Shown: positions 1 through 9,628, counted from the stretch's first letter. The stretch is 40,015 bases of DNA from JAKCDU01 sp035551615 (GCA_035551615.1 DASZNC010000081.1:1-40015); one strand, 5' to 3'. Notes: generated by a model from the letters alone, not told the origin. Numbers and translations: made by a program.

Positions 1-1754
1 GGCGTCATATGAAGGAACTCGTACACGCCGACGCGGTCCTGGTAGCCGGTGTTGGAGCAGAAGTTGCAGCCCGTCCCTCGGTAGAACTTCCGCTTCGCCT
101 CCCCACCACCCTCGACGTAAAACGCCATCTCCTCGTCGGTCGGCTTGTAGACCTCGGCGCAGGACTTGCAGATCCGCCGCACCAGACGCTGGCTGACGAT
201 ACCCAGCACGGAGGACGCGACGAGGAAGGCCTCGATGCCCATGTCCAGGAACCGGTGCAGGGCGGCCACGCTGTCAGTGGCATGCAGCGAGGACATGACG
301 AAGTGGCCGGTCAGGGCGGCCTGGACCGCGATCCGGGCCGTCTCCTGGTCACGGATCTCGCCGACCAGGATGATGTCGGGGTCCTGGCGCAGGATCGCCC
401 GTAGACCGTCGGCGAAGGTGACGCCGGCTTGCTCGTTGGTCTGGATCTGGTTGATCGACGGGAAGATGTACTCGACCGGATCCTCGATCGTGACGACGTT
501 GCGCGTCCGCTCGTCGATCTCGGACAGCGTCGCATACAGGGTGGTCGTTTTGCCGCTACCCGTGGGGCCGGCGCACAGGACCATGCCAAACGGGGAGCGG
601 ACCATCTTGGAGAACTCTGTGTGGGTGTCATCGGGCATGCCCAGCGAGTTCAACCGGATCAGCGAACGGCTCTTGTCCAGGATTCGCATCACACACTTCT
701 CGCCCCACACGGTGGCCATGGTCGAGACCCGGACGTCGATGTCCTTGCCGTCGATGGTCATGCCGAACTGGCCGTCCTGCGCCTTGCGCCGTTCGACGAT
801 GTTCATACCGCTCAGGATCTTGATCCGGCTGACCAAGGGCGCGGCGATGGTGTCGGGCAATTCGAGCATGTCGTTCAAGGCGCCGTCGATCCGGTAGCGG
901 ACCCGGACGATGGCGTCGCTCGGCTCGATGTGGATGTCCGACGCCCGGTCCCGGAGCGCCTGGGTCACGATCATCTGCACCAGGCGGGCCACGGGGGACT
1001 CGGCCGACTCGAGCTCCTCCTGAGCCCTGGTGGCCGACTGGTGCTGCTTGGGGGCATCGCCGGCGGAGAAGGCCGACACCATACGGTCCACCTCGGCCAG
1101 GGCCCGGTAGGCCCGGTCGATTGCTTGGCGGGCCACGACCGGCGGCACGGCCAGCACCTTGACCGGCGCACCGACGGCAGACTCGACGTCCTTCTGGATG
1201 CCGGGATAAGGGTTGCCGGTGATCACCTCGAGGAGGCCGTTGACCTCCCGGAGCGGCAGGACATTGAGATCCCGGGCCGCCTGCTCGCTGATCCGGTTGG
1301 ACACCGTCGGGTCGGGCGAGCTCTGGCTCAGGTCGACCAGATCCATGCCGAACTGCTCGGCCAGGGCCCGGGTCAGCTGATCCTCGTCGACCGCCCCGGC
1401 CTTGAGGAGGGCTTCGCCCAGACGGTTCTCGCTGTCCTTGAGCGTCTCGAGCACCTGGTGCAGCTGCTCGGACCGGATGGCGCCCTGGTCGACCAGGATG
1501 CTGCCGATCCGGCGGTGCCCGGGAGGGTCGTCGCTCGGGTCCGTAGGCGCGTGACGGCTGGACGCCGGCAGCTCGGTCGGTTGCGGCGCAGAGGAGCGGG
1601 CCCGGCCCCGGCGCCCCCCGGCGGCGGCACCGACGGAGGCGGCGCCGACGGTGGCCAAGACGGGCTGTTCGACCTCGATATCGGCAGGCACCTGGGGCGT
1701 CGAGGAAGGTGCCGCAACGGCGTCATCCTTGCCCCGGCCGAATCGGCGAGGCAT
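1..1754 (-). CDS. pilB: PilB/GspE-family pilus assembly ATPase (3' end outside window)
   Basis: This is a hexameric secretion ATPase that would power type IV pilus extension or type II secretion from the cytoplasmic face of the membrane. I translated 584 codons and the gene runs off the left edge. Residues 1-75 are a low-complexity linker, about 80-145 a GspE N-terminal domain, and about 250-585 the ATPase core. Walker A is GPTGSGKT (396-403), the Walker B region is ILVGE (to 466), the His box is HATDS (491), and a zinc-type tetracysteine pair lies at C529/C532 and C563/C566, typical of PilB. The start is ATG at 1754 with GGAG eight bases upstream. It is separate from the Tad genes elsewhere in the window. 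The family call is firm; pilB rather than gspE is an inference. Confidence 0.93.
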   Translation of the reverse strand, partial: MPRRFGRGKDDAVAAPSSTPQVPADIEVEQPVLATVGAASVGAAAGGRRGRARSSAPQPTELPASSRHAPTDPSDDPPGHRRIGSILVDQGAIRSEQLHQVLETLKDSENRLGEALLKAGAVDEDQLTRALAEQFGMDLVDLSQSSPDPTVSNRISEQAARDLNVLPLREVNGLLEVITGNPYPGIQKDVESAVGAPVKVLAVPPVVARQAIDRAYRALAEVDRMVSAFSAGDAPKQHQSATRAQEELESAESPVARLVQMIVTQALRDRASDIHIEPSDAIVRVRYRIDGALNDMLELPDTIAAPLVSRIKILSGMNIVERRKAQDGQFGMTIDGKDIDVRVSTMATVWGEKCVMRILDKSRSLIRLNSLGMPDDTHTEFSKMVRSPFGMVLCAGPTGSGKTTTLYATLSEIDERTRNVVTIEDPVEYIFPSINQIQTNEQAGVTFADGLRAILRQDPDIILVGEIRDQETARIAVQAALTGHFVMSSLHATDSVAALHRFLDMGIEAFLVASSVLGIVSQRLVRRICKSCAEVYKPTDEEMAFYVEGGGEAKRKFYRGTGCNFCSNTGYQDRVGVYEFLHMT

Positions 1755-2105
1755 CAGCAATCTCCATTCGAATGCACGCGCTCAACTGCCTCGCGGCCCA
1801 ACCCGGACCAACCGCTCACGATGCACATATTCGATGACGGGCCACACGGGCCCCCCTCCGGCGCATCAAGCGGCTCACAACGCTCAGGATGATCGAAGAA
1901 AACACAACAATGTTGTCGGGCTGTCCGATCGTCCGATCGAGCGCTTTCTCGGCGCCCGCCACGGGTCTGCGTACCCAGGACGACCTGCGGTTTTGTCAGT
2001 TATGGTGACGAAATAGTCCTACTCACTACAAACCACCCCTGATGTTCAGCAACATCATCGACAGGGACGAGACTGTCGAAATCGGAGTTACAGGAAACCC
2101 CCCGG
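1755..2105. other. Intergenic region upstream of pilB
   Basis: About 350 bases lie between the pilB start and the end of the J-domain gene. I see no convincing coding frame. The pilB promoter should lie here, but no clear -10/-35 pair can be named. A short tandem repeat, gtccgatc twice, sits near 1925-1940. Confidence 0.4.
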
Positions 2106-2486
2106 TCAGGCCGCTTGGGGCTGCCGGCCCATCTCGGCGGCTAGGAAATCGGCGAAGGTGGGTCGGCGGGACGGAGTCGCAAACGCGACCGAGGTGTCGA
2201 ACACCACATCTTCGATCCACTGCCGGGCCACCGGGGTGGGGGTGAGCCAGGCGTCGTAACCGGTCGGGCGTCGGGGCCGGGCCGCAGGAGCCGGACGCAC
2301 GTCGCGGCGAGCGCGGTGCTGGAGAGAGTCGAATGCGGCCTGCACGGCCCGGAACGCGGCCGCGTCGCCACCCGGCGCGTCGGGATGGGTCGCCCGGGCG
2401 CGCCTGAAGTAGGCCCGCTTGAGTTCGTTGAAGGAGACGTCCTCGGCCACGCCGAGCACGTCCCACGGGGTCCGTCCCGCGTCCAT
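2106..2486 (-). CDS. Small J-domain (DnaJ-like) protein
   Basis: This 126-residue protein has an N-terminal J domain at about residues 6-55 with the diagnostic HPD motif at 34-36, which in this family stimulates the ATPase of an Hsp70 (DnaK). The remainder, about residues 60-126, is proline/arginine-rich and then acidic, with no Gly/Phe region or zinc fingers, so it is a stand-alone J protein and not a classical DnaJ. I chose the ATG at 2486 because AAGGA lies six bases upstream. In-frame upstream starts exist but have no ribosome site and precede the domain. Its client and DnaK partner are unknown. Confidence 0.85.
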   Translation of the reverse strand: MDAGRTPWDVLGVAEDVSFNELKRAYFRRARATHPDAPGGDAAAFRAVQAAFDSLQHRARRDVRPAPAARPRRPTGYDAWLTPTPVARQWIEDVVFDTSVAFATPSRRPTFADFLAAEMGRQPQAA

Positions 2487-2604
2487 TGCACATCCTTGTG
2501 ATCTGGTTGGCATCCATGCCGTGAGCGGATCCATCCGCTCCCAGACCATGTCGGTCCGGCCTGCCCGCCATTTGACGCTTCCGCGAAAGGCGAACCCGGC
2601 CGGA

Positions 2605-3177
2605 TCAGACCTCCGGCAGGTGTTGCCGGCGCCGAACGACCACGTAACCGGCCCCGCCCAACATCGCCATCGCCGTCAGGGGCAGGCCGATGGCGAGCGG
2701 GGACTCCGGGAGGGTTGAGGGGGCGCCGGCGTGGTAGCAGACGAACCAGTGGCTGATCGTCGGGACGGTGTTCCCGTTAGTGAAGGGCGGGACGTAGTTC
2801 TGTGGGGCCGAGAGGGTCGGCGGCAGGTACTCCCCGTTCGTGTACGAGTTGTAACCGTTACCGCCCTTGACGATCACAGCGTCGATCACGTCGTTCGGGT
2901 TCACCAATGTGACACTCAACGCTTTGCCGTCGGAACCGACCGTTCCGGAAACGCCGGAGTCACTGGCCGAGGTGGTGCCGTTGGCGCCCAGTTGGGTGTC
3001 GCCCGAGAGCCCCGAACCGGCACACGTGGTGACATTTCCGCTGGTGAAGGTGGCCCTCGGGTCCGAAGCCGAGTCGGCCCACGCCGGCGGGCCGGCCAGC
3101 ACCACGACCGATGCCGCCCCGGCCAGCGCTACCGCTACGTGAGAAATCCGCCTGCTCAGGCGCCCCAGCCCAGTCAC
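2605..3177 (-). CDS. Secreted protein with C-terminal membrane/cell-wall anchor
   Basis: This 190-residue exported protein is of unknown function. A signal peptide covers about residues 1-35 (twin-Arg-like RR, a hydrophobic core and an AWA-D cleavage region). The middle is a Gly/Ser/Thr/Asn-rich domain of about 120 residues with two cysteines. The C-terminus has LPESP, a hydrophobic stretch and then VVRRRQ, laid out like a sortase sorting signal or tail anchor, although the motif is not canonical LPXTG. It is flanked by the J-domain gene and the Dabb gene with no operon evidence. A structural or adhesive surface role is inference only. Confidence 0.75.
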   Translation of the reverse strand: MTGLGRLSRRISHVAVALAGAASVVVLAGPPAWADSASDPRATFTSGNVTTCAGSGLSGDTQLGANGTTSASDSGVSGTVGSDGKALSVTLVNPNDVIDAVIVKGGNGYNSYTNGEYLPPTLSAPQNYVPPFTNGNTVPTISHWFVCYHAGAPSTLPESPLAIGLPLTAMAMLGGAGYVVVRRRQHLPEV

Positions 3178-3300
3178 GATCGTTCATCTCCCTGTCGAAT
3201 TGCCGTCGCCGATCGGACCGTATCAGGCCACCCCTGGCTCGCCTCCAGGCCACCCGGGATTGTTCACCGACTATCCACCACCGGGACGCCAGCCGTTCGA

Positions 3301-3585
3301 TCAGGGCTGGAATTGCACCCTTGCGACCTGCTCCATCTGGGTGGCCAGCTCGGCCCGCAGTTGGTTGTGGACCTCGTCGGCGTCGTAGCCCCGGTAGGAC
3401 TCCTCGTCGACGAAGTCGGCCACGATGGCCAGCGTCCAGGCGCCGTCCCGGAACCCCAGATCGGTGCCGATCGTGTAGGCCACCGTTCCCGGGCAGTTGA
3501 GCGCCTGGAACCGTTTCATCAGATCGGCCAACCAGACCGGGTCGTAGCCGTCCTGCATCTTGATCATCACCACGTTGCGGATCAC
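3301..3585 (-). CDS. Dabb (stress-responsive alpha/beta barrel) domain protein
   Basis: This 94-residue protein starts MIRNVVMIKMQDG, the typical first strand of the Dabb ferredoxin-like fold. A helix follows, then a strand near GFRDGAWTLAIVADF and a closing helix with a conserved-looking DADEVHNQL segment. Dabb proteins form dimeric barrels and are variously stress-induced proteins or small-molecule enzymes. Nothing in the sequence fixes a substrate. It is a single gene lying 63 bases downstream of the EAL-HDOD gene on the same strand, so co-transcription is possible. Confidence 0.8.
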   Translation of the reverse strand: MIRNVVMIKMQDGYDPVWLADLMKRFQALNCPGTVAYTIGTDLGFRDGAWTLAIVADFVDEESYRGYDADEVHNQLRAELATQMEQVARVQFQP

Positions 3586-3648
3586 GTGGCCAACAGTACG
3601 TTCCGGTAGGGAACTTCCGACCGGAACGAGGACCCCTCCTTTGACCTC

Positions 3649-4872
3649 TTACGCGGCCTCGGCCAGCGTCTCGAACATCGAGTTGGTCCAGGCCAGGGCC
3701 TCGAGGTAGGTGCGCTCGATGACCCCCGGCTCGAGCGGCGAGCGCAGCCAGGTGAGGCCGATCTCCCAGGCCAGGACGTCGGCCAGGATGCGGCCCAGGT
3801 CACCGACGTGCTCGACCAGCGCCTCCTCCAGGTGGTCGGCCAGCCCCATCTGCTCGACGATGACCCCGAGCGGCGTTTCCAGGATGAGGTCGAGGGCGGA
3901 GACCAGGCCGACGGTGAAGGCCGACTCGCGCTCGTCGGGGACGCACTCCTTGGCGATGAGCTCGCACATCTTGGCCCGGGTCAGGGCGATGCCGACCTGC
4001 TCGGGAATGGCGCCCCGGGCGTCGCTGGTGAGCATGAGGAAGATCCAGGAGCGCAGTTGTTGACGACCGAGGAGCACCACGGCTTCGCGGATCGACTTCA
4101 CGCCCCGGCGCATGCCGGACCCGGCACCGGCGCCGGCCAGCCGGAGCAGCCGCTGGGCCAGACCGGGATCGCTCTCCACGACCGCGCCCAGCTCCGGTGT
4201 GTCGACCTCGGGGTCGCTGATCTTGTCGACCAGGCGGAGCAGGGTGGTCCGCTGCGGGCTCAGGGCGTTGCCCTGCACCACCTCGGGCCGGGACAGGACG
4301 TAGCCCTGGAACAGGTCGAAGCCGATCTCCTGGCACTCCCGCAGCTGCCCGTGGGTCTCGACCCGGGAGGCGATGGTGCGGACGTCGTAGCCCTTGAGCT
4401 TGTCCAGCCGGACCTGCAGGTCGGCCGGCAGCATCAGGTGGCTGTCCATCTTCACCATCGACACGACTTCGAGGAACTTCTCGTCACCGTCTCGCCAGTC
4501 GTAGTTGGTCAGGCACAGGGTGTAGTCGGCCTCGAGCAGGCGCTTGCACCCCTCCAGCAGCTCGTCGTCGCGTACCTCGCTGTTCGGGATCTCGCACACC
4601 ACCCGGTCGGCGGCGAAGGGGATCTCGAAGTCCCCGGTGATGAACGATCGGGGGGCGACCACGAAGATGGCCCGGTCGCCGACTACCGCCGGGAGGCCGC
4701 AGTCCAGACCGATGCGGACCAGCACGTCCGAGGTCATCGACTCCCCGCTCGGGGTCTGCCCGGAGAGCCCGCTACCGGTCACGCCCCGGAACAGCAGCTC
4801 GTATCCGAACACCTCCCGGTTGCGATCGAAAATGGGCTGACGCCCCACCATGTACCGGTCGATCTGTCCCAC
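3649..4872 (-). CDS. EAL-HDOD signalling protein
   Basis: This 407-residue two-domain protein has an EAL-like fold at about residues 1-205, beginning MVGRQPIFDRNREVFGYEL as in the YuxH/CdgJ group, and an HDOD domain at about 210-400. The catalytic EAL glutamate and metal ligands of active c-di-GMP phosphodiesterases are not evident, as is usual in EAL-HDOD fusions, so it is probably a non-catalytic binding or scaffolding protein. Family members influence motility and pilus behaviour in other bacteria. Its position a few kilobases from pilB is compatible with that but does not prove it. Confidence 0.88.
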   Translation of the reverse strand: MGQIDRYMVGRQPIFDRNREVFGYELLFRGVTGSGLSGQTPSGESMTSDVLVRIGLDCGLPAVVGDRAIFVVAPRSFITGDFEIPFAADRVVCEIPNSEVRDDELLEGCKRLLEADYTLCLTNYDWRDGDEKFLEVVSMVKMDSHLMLPADLQVRLDKLKGYDVRTIASRVETHGQLRECQEIGFDLFQGYVLSRPEVVQGNALSPQRTTLLRLVDKISDPEVDTPELGAVVESDPGLAQRLLRLAGAGAGSGMRRGVKSIREAVVLLGRQQLRSWIFLMLTSDARGAIPEQVGIALTRAKMCELIAKECVPDERESAFTVGLVSALDLILETPLGVIVEQMGLADHLEEALVEHVGDLGRILADVLAWEIGLTWLRSPLEPGVIERTYLEALAWTNSMFETLAEAA

Positions 4873-4970
4873 TCGGAACGGTTCGGCACATGTGTCCGAA
4901 CCCTTGAACCACCTGCCCCGGTTACGGGTTTACCCTGACCGATAAGGGGCACCGAGGAAATCTGGTCGGG

Positions 4971-5654
4971 CTACTTGCCAGCCTTGCTGGCGATGCCGTA
5001 CAGGACCATGGCGATGCCGGCGGCGGTGACCAGTCCGCCGCCCAGGCAGGCGAGGATGGCCTGGTGGAACCGGGTGCGGGCCTTCTCGAAGCGGGCCACC
5101 ATGCGCAGGTCGGCCTGCAGCCCCTGCAGGGATTGCAGCTGGGTCTGCATGTTGGTGAGCGCCCGCTGGGCCTGCACCAGTCCGGCGTCGCCGGCGTCCA
5201 TTTGGGCGACCTTCACCGCCTGCGCGGAGTACAGGGTCTGCAGGTTGGAGATGGCGGCGGCCAGCTCGGCGAACGAGTGGATGTGCGGCGGGAAGAAGTC
5301 CTCCGGGTGGGTGGCCACCATGTGGTCGAAGCGACGCATGCCCACCAGGGCCCGCTCCCACCGCCGGGCCGGGCGGGCGGCCAGCTCGTGGCTGTACACC
5401 GTCTCGGGTACCAGGATGGCCATGGTGGCCGTCAGCACCAGCGTGATGCCGACCAGGGAGGCGGCCCCGCCGGCGGCCAGCCAGCCGACCCGTTTGGAAC
5501 TGACATCACCGATGCCGGTGAGCGGCGCAGTCCCGGCGATGACCGCGCCGATGGCCCCGAACGCGGCGATGAGCCACTTGGCCACGTCCCGGTAGGTGTC
5601 GACCGCGTTGGCCCACTGGTCGGCGCCTCCGGCGGCCGGGTCGGGTGTGGTCAC
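4971..5654 (-). CDS. Three-TM membrane protein, putative effector of the CHAT operon
   Basis: This 227-residue membrane protein has two hydrophobic helices near the N-terminus (about 26-48 and 57-82) and a third at the C-terminus (about 199-222). Between them is a long predicted-helical segment rich in Ala/Gln/Leu (about 125-195). The start is GTG at 5654, overlapping the TGA of the 94-residue gene as GTGA, which implies translational coupling. It is the last gene of an operon with a CHAT-NTPase protein. I recognise no family. The layout of two TM helices, a helical linker and one TM helix recalls membrane-disrupting effectors paired with NTPase sensors in conflict systems. That role is inference. 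Confidence 0.8.
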   Translation of the reverse strand: MTTPDPAAGGADQWANAVDTYRDVAKWLIAAFGAIGAVIAGTAPLTGIGDVSSKRVGWLAAGGAASLVGITLVLTATMAILVPETVYSHELAARPARRWERALVGMRRFDHMVATHPEDFFPPHIHSFAELAAAISNLQTLYSAQAVKVAQMDAGDAGLVQAQRALTNMQTQLQSLQGLQADLRMVARFEKARTRFHQAILACLGGGLVTAAGIAMVLYGIASKAGK

Positions 5655-5935
5655 TTGTCCTTCCCGTCGTCGGTGTCGAGGGCGATCTCCCGGACGGTGC
5701 CGTGGATCGGGTCGCCGCCGCTGATGCCACTCTGGTCCGGGAAGCTCTGGGAGTTGACCCACTGCTGGGACAGCGAGTCGAAGTACCAGGTGTTCCCGCC
5801 GGTCCCGGTCACCTGCTCGAACGGCTGCGGATCAGTTGGCAGCCAGGCCCCCTTGCCGGCCGACCAGGTCCACGTTCGCCCGTCCGCCGCCTGGGTCTGT
5901 CCGTCGGTCTGTCCTGGTGTGGTGGGAGGCGCCAT
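5651..5935 (-). CDS. Small Trp-rich protein with duplicated motif, CHAT operon
   Basis: This 94-residue soluble protein has no recognised family. Two related segments are visible, GRTWTWSAGKGAWLP (about 19-33) and GNTWYFDSLSQQWVN (about 47-61). Each is Gly-x-Thr-Trp-x-aromatic followed about eight residues later by Trp, suggesting tandem beta-hairpin units. An acidic/basic tail follows. The gene lies 39 bases after the CHAT-NTPase gene and overlaps the membrane-protein gene by four bases. It could be an adaptor, an immunity protein or a cleavage substrate of the CHAT domain. The sequence does not decide among these. Confidence 0.75.
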   Translation of the reverse strand: MAPPTTPGQTDGQTQAADGRTWTWSAGKGAWLPTDPQPFEQVTGTGGNTWYFDSLSQQWVNSQSFPDQSGISGGDPIHGTVREIALDTDDGKDK

Positions 5936-5974
5936 GACTTCAGCTTGCCTGCTGGAGGACGGCGTATACAGGAA

Positions 5975-8900
5975 TCAGAGGTGGGCGGCCGGAACCGACC
6001 GGGCCGCCGCCACCACCTGTTCGAAGGCGGCCGGGTCGATGCCGAGCGACGCGAAGTGGACGCCCGGCGCCTCATCGACCAGACCGCACATGTCCCGGTA
6101 GGTCGCCGGCAACGCCACGCCGGCGGCCATCGACCGGGCCAGTTTCACCAGGTTGCCCTGATAGCTCCGGGATCCGTCACCGCCCAGCACCATCTGGCCG
6201 GCCACGCAGTGAGCCGCCCCGCGAACGGGGTCGCCGGAGTGGATGAGCATCTGCCCGTACCCGAAGTGGTAGTACCCGACGTTGAACCGGATCGGGTCGA
6301 TATAGGCGAACCGCAGGGCCTGGCCGGCCGAGTGGATGGCGTCGCCCCGCCGGTCGGCCGTGTTCCAGAGGATCTCGGCCATCTGGGCTTCGCACCCGGC
6401 CAGGCGGACGTAGTCCTTGGCGTCGGCGAGGGCAGCTCGGCACCTCTCGAGGATCGGCCCGACGACGGCATCGCCCTCCATGTGGCGGGTGGCTCTGGCC
6501 ATGTCGAACTCGGTCACCAGGATCTCGGTCGGGTACGCCCCCCGTTGGCGCTGGCTGGCCAACCGGCGGCGACCAAAGTCGAGGGCCTCGTTCCAACTGG
6601 ACAGGGTGTCGGCCGCCCACAGGCCCTCGTCGAAGAGCGTCTCCCTGACGTTCCATGCGCTGACCGGCTCGCCCGGGCCGGGCCCGGCCGGCAGCGTGTC
6701 CAGAAGCGGGACCAGCCGGCGCACCTCGGTCAGGACGTGCTCGGCGTCGTTCGCCGAGCGGTACACCTCGAGGCGCTGCACGTCGTTGCTCATGGTGCTC
6801 CACGGACCCAGCCCGGCCGCCCGGGCGTGGGCCGCCTTGCGATCGGCTGCGTCCAGGGCGTCGCGGTACCGGCCGGCCAGGCGGTACAAGGTGACCAGGT
6901 CGCCGGCCATGATCGCCGCGTAGCGGTGGTCGCCGGCGGCCTCCGACTTCTGCTCGACGTCGACCAGGATGGGTTCGGCCTGGTCCGGCTCGACCCCGCT
7001 CAACGTGTTGCCGAGCAGACCCAACGCCGACCGCTCCAGGTCCGTCCCCCTGGCCTGGTCGACGATCCGGCGCAGGAGGCGCACCGCCTCGCCCACCGCC
7101 TCCGGCGAGGAGTCGCGCATGATCAGGCCCTGTTCGACGTCGGTGAGCGCGTACCCGAGCTCCTTCAGCCGCAGCACGTAGACCGTTGCCTGGCGGGTCG
7201 CCTGCAGGATCGCCGGACCCACCGGCCGGCCCGCCTGCTCGGCTTTCATCGCCGCCTGCGCCTGGTTCTGCCACAGTTCGGCCAATCCCCGGTCGCAGGT
7301 ATCGGCGACCTGGTCCGGGGTACCGGTCTCGATGGTCGCAGCCACGACCGGGTGGATCAGGTAACGGTCGGGGCGGCCGGGGGAGCGGTCGATGTCGATC
7401 AGCGCCGCCTGCGCCAGACGTTCGGTCAAAGGACCGGGCTCGGCGACCACCGGCGGGTTGTCGAGGTGACGCCGCAGCCCCGGCCACACAGCGTTCACCA
7501 CGACAGCGGTGCGGTCGGCCGGATCGCACCGGCACAGGAACATGGCCATCAACGCGGTGTCGACGTCCTGGTCGGTGACCACCTTCACCGTCCAGTCCTG
7601 GACCACCTTGGCGAAGCCCAGCACCGGGTCGTCGGCGGCCGTGTCATCGGTCAGGAACCGCGCCGCGTCGATGCCCGTCTGGTTCCAGATATCGCCGGCT
7701 GCGTTCAGCATGCCAGTGAGGAGTTCCGGCCGGGCCGCCTGGGCGTCCGCCAACTCCATCAGCTTCGGGTGGCCCGCCGTCACCTCCAGGACCTGGCGCA
7801 GCAGATCGCCGTGGCCCTGATCGACCAGGGCGGCCAGGTGGGGCAGCTGGCGGCTGAGCAGGACCGCCTCCTCCCGGCTGAGGGCGCTGATGGCTTCGAC
7901 AGTCAGGCCCGGCAGCGGCGGGTCAGGCGGCACCCGGGTCGTCAGCACCAGCCGACTGCGCCCGCCGGGGCCGGCCATCGCCTCGATCAGCGCCTGCCAG
8001 CGGGGGTCGACCCATGCGTCGCCATCGCCGATCACCGATTCGGCGTTGTCGATGACGATCAGGACGTCGCCGACGGCCAACCGGCCGGTCAGGTCGGGCA
8101 GGGCGGCCCTCAACCGGGCCGGGTCCTGCGCGACCAGGCCCAGCGCCGCGCCCAGGACCAGGTCCAGTTGCTGGGCCAGGCCCAGCAACGAGTCGGTCAG
8201 TTCGGTCGGATCGGAGCCGGCCGGCGGGCACCTCCACCAGAGCATCTGTGCGAAGTTCTCCTGCTGGCCGTAGGCCAGCTCCAGGGCGCACGCCGTTTTC
8301 CCGGCGCCGGCCATGCCGTGGAAGACCACTCCCGCCTGAACGCTCTCCGGTGCCAGCGCGGCGTGGGCCCGGGTCATGGGACCGACCCGGCCGACGAAGC
8401 GGGCCGGCTCCGGCTCGAAGCCGGCCATCCGACCCGGCCCGACCGTCGCCACCGCATCAGGTTCCTGCGGAGGTGGTGGCTGGACCGTGGTGGGCCCGTT
8501 TGCGAACAGGGCGGGCGTGAACGCCGAGAGAGCCGGGGCGTCCGCCGTCGGCGGGGCGGGCGCACTCAGGCGAACCGCCTGCGACAGGGCCGGCGCCGCC
8601 TCCCGCCCATCGGCCCACATGGCGCGGTGGAGAGCGACGGTGAACTCGGAGGCGAAACCGTCGGCCACCGGGTAGCGCATGGCCACGACCGCGCTGCCGG
8701 CCCGGCGGGCGATGTCGATGGCCAGGCCGTGGCCGGCCGGCGGGCCCGGAGCCACCCCACCGACCGGCGGCACCGCCGCCTCCACCGTGGCCGGCGCATC
8801 CACTCCGAGCCGGGCGAGCGTCCGGCCCACGGCGAAAGTGGCCGACGCGCACGCCGACAGCGACACCAGCTTCAGGCGCGATCCGGCGGCCAGCAGCCAT

Positions 8901-9628
8901 CCGACCAGCTGCTCGGTGTCGACGATCTCCGCCCGCCCCGTCCGATCCTCGAGCGCCAACCGGCCCGGGGCGCCGTGGCCGGAGAAGTGGACGACGTCCC
9001 ATCCGCCGGTCTCGGCCAGCACCTCCTGCAGGCGTTCCTTGGTGACGCCGTACTGGACGACGCGCAGATCGACTCCGGGCGTGAGGGCGGCCAGGTCCTG
9101 GAGCCGTTTTCGTTCGCGCCGCAGGTCGAGCACCGGCTCACCGATCGGGACCGAGAACACGGCCAGCACCCGTAGCCGGTCCCGGGCCGGCGCCCGGCCG
9201 GGCGCATCGGTGGCCACCAAGTTGGTCCACGCCACGCCCCGCTGCGCCAGGCTGGTGCCGTCTATGACCGCGATCCCGAGGGGCAGACCGAGGATCCAGT
9301 CCGCCCCCTCGGGGACATCGACCTCGACCTCGACCGATCCGCCGGCGCTCGCCGCCTCCTGGGCCAGCCGACCGGCGATCGGGCCGAGCACGTGGTCCGC
9401 CGTCCATTCCCCGACCTGTTCGGCCAGAGTCGATTCGGCCCCGATCGGGTCCGAGGGATCGTACTGGCGGACCGCCTCGCCGCTGAGATCCTGCAGCGCC
9501 CGCCACTGCCAGTCCTTCCCGTCGATGCCGGCGTCGAAGCCGGTTGGCGCGGTGGCGCCGGGCCCGGTCAGCACCCACGACCACCGTGTCCGATCGGTGA
9601 CGTCGACCGCCGCCAGCCTCCAACCCAC
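5975..9628 (-). CDS. CHAT protease domain fused to NB-ARC/STAND-type NTPase with helical repeats
   Basis: This is a protein of about 1217 residues. Counting from the GTG at 9628, the CHAT (caspase-HetF-associated) cysteine-protease domain spans about residues 130-340. Its catalytic His is in HFSGHG (H218) and its Cys in LSACAS (C260). An NTPase domain follows with P-loop GMAGAGKT (K444) and Walker B VLIVIDN (D527). The C-terminal half, about 590-1217, is Ala/Leu/Arg-rich and helical, TPR-like. Such proteins act as ligand-triggered sensors that activate a protease. It heads an operon with a Trp-rich small protein and a 3-TM protein. A TTG start at 9661 is also possible; neither start has a good ribosome site. 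The domains are clear, the biological role inferred. Confidence 0.9.
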   Translation of the reverse strand: MGWRLAAVDVTDRTRWSWVLTGPGATAPTGFDAGIDGKDWQWRALQDLSGEAVRQYDPSDPIGAESTLAEQVGEWTADHVLGPIAGRLAQEAASAGGSVEVEVDVPEGADWILGLPLGIAVIDGTSLAQRGVAWTNLVATDAPGRAPARDRLRVLAVFSVPIGEPVLDLRRERKRLQDLAALTPGVDLRVVQYGVTKERLQEVLAETGGWDVVHFSGHGAPGRLALEDRTGRAEIVDTEQLVGWLLAAGSRLKLVSLSACASATFAVGRTLARLGVDAPATVEAAVPPVGGVAPGPPAGHGLAIDIARRAGSAVVAMRYPVADGFASEFTVALHRAMWADGREAAPALSQAVRLSAPAPPTADAPALSAFTPALFANGPTTVQPPPPQEPDAVATVGPGRMAGFEPEPARFVGRVGPMTRAHAALAPESVQAGVVFHGMAGAGKTACALELAYGQQENFAQMLWWRCPPAGSDPTELTDSLLGLAQQLDLVLGAALGLVAQDPARLRAALPDLTGRLAVGDVLIVIDNAESVIGDGDAWVDPRWQALIEAMAGPGGRSRLVLTTRVPPDPPLPGLTVEAISALSREEAVLLSRQLPHLAALVDQGHGDLLRQVLEVTAGHPKLMELADAQAARPELLTGMLNAAGDIWNQTGIDAARFLTDDTAADDPVLGFAKVVQDWTVKVVTDQDVDTALMAMFLCRCDPADRTAVVVNAVWPGLRRHLDNPPVVAEPGPLTERLAQAALIDIDRSPGRPDRYLIHPVVAATIETGTPDQVADTCDRGLAELWQNQAQAAMKAEQAGRPVGPAILQATRQATVYVLRLKELGYALTDVEQGLIMRDSSPEAVGEAVRLLRRIVDQARGTDLERSALGLLGNTLSGVEPDQAEPILVDVEQKSEAAGDHRYAAIMAGDLVTLYRLAGRYRDALDAADRKAAHARAAGLGPWSTMSNDVQRLEVYRSANDAEHVLTEVRRLVPLLDTLPAGPGPGEPVSAWNVRETLFDEGLWAADTLSSWNEALDFGRRRLASQRQRGAYPTEILVTEFDMARATRHMEGDAVVGPILERCRAALADAKDYVRLAGCEAQMAEILWNTADRRGDAIHSAGQALRFAYIDPIRFNVGYYHFGYGQMLIHSGDPVRGAAHCVAGQMVLGGDGSRSYQGNLVKLARSMAAGVALPATYRDMCGLVDEAPGVHFASLGIDPAAFEQVVAAARSVPAAHL

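Noticed and set aside
429..1892. A 487-codon plus-strand open frame
   Set aside because: It is antisense to the pilB gene, whose motifs are unambiguous on the minus strand.
5645..9175. A 1176-codon open frame on the plus strand
   Set aside because: It is antisense to the CHAT-NTPase gene, which has clear domains. The product is Gly/Arg/His/Val-rich with no domain, as usual for shadows in high-GC DNA.
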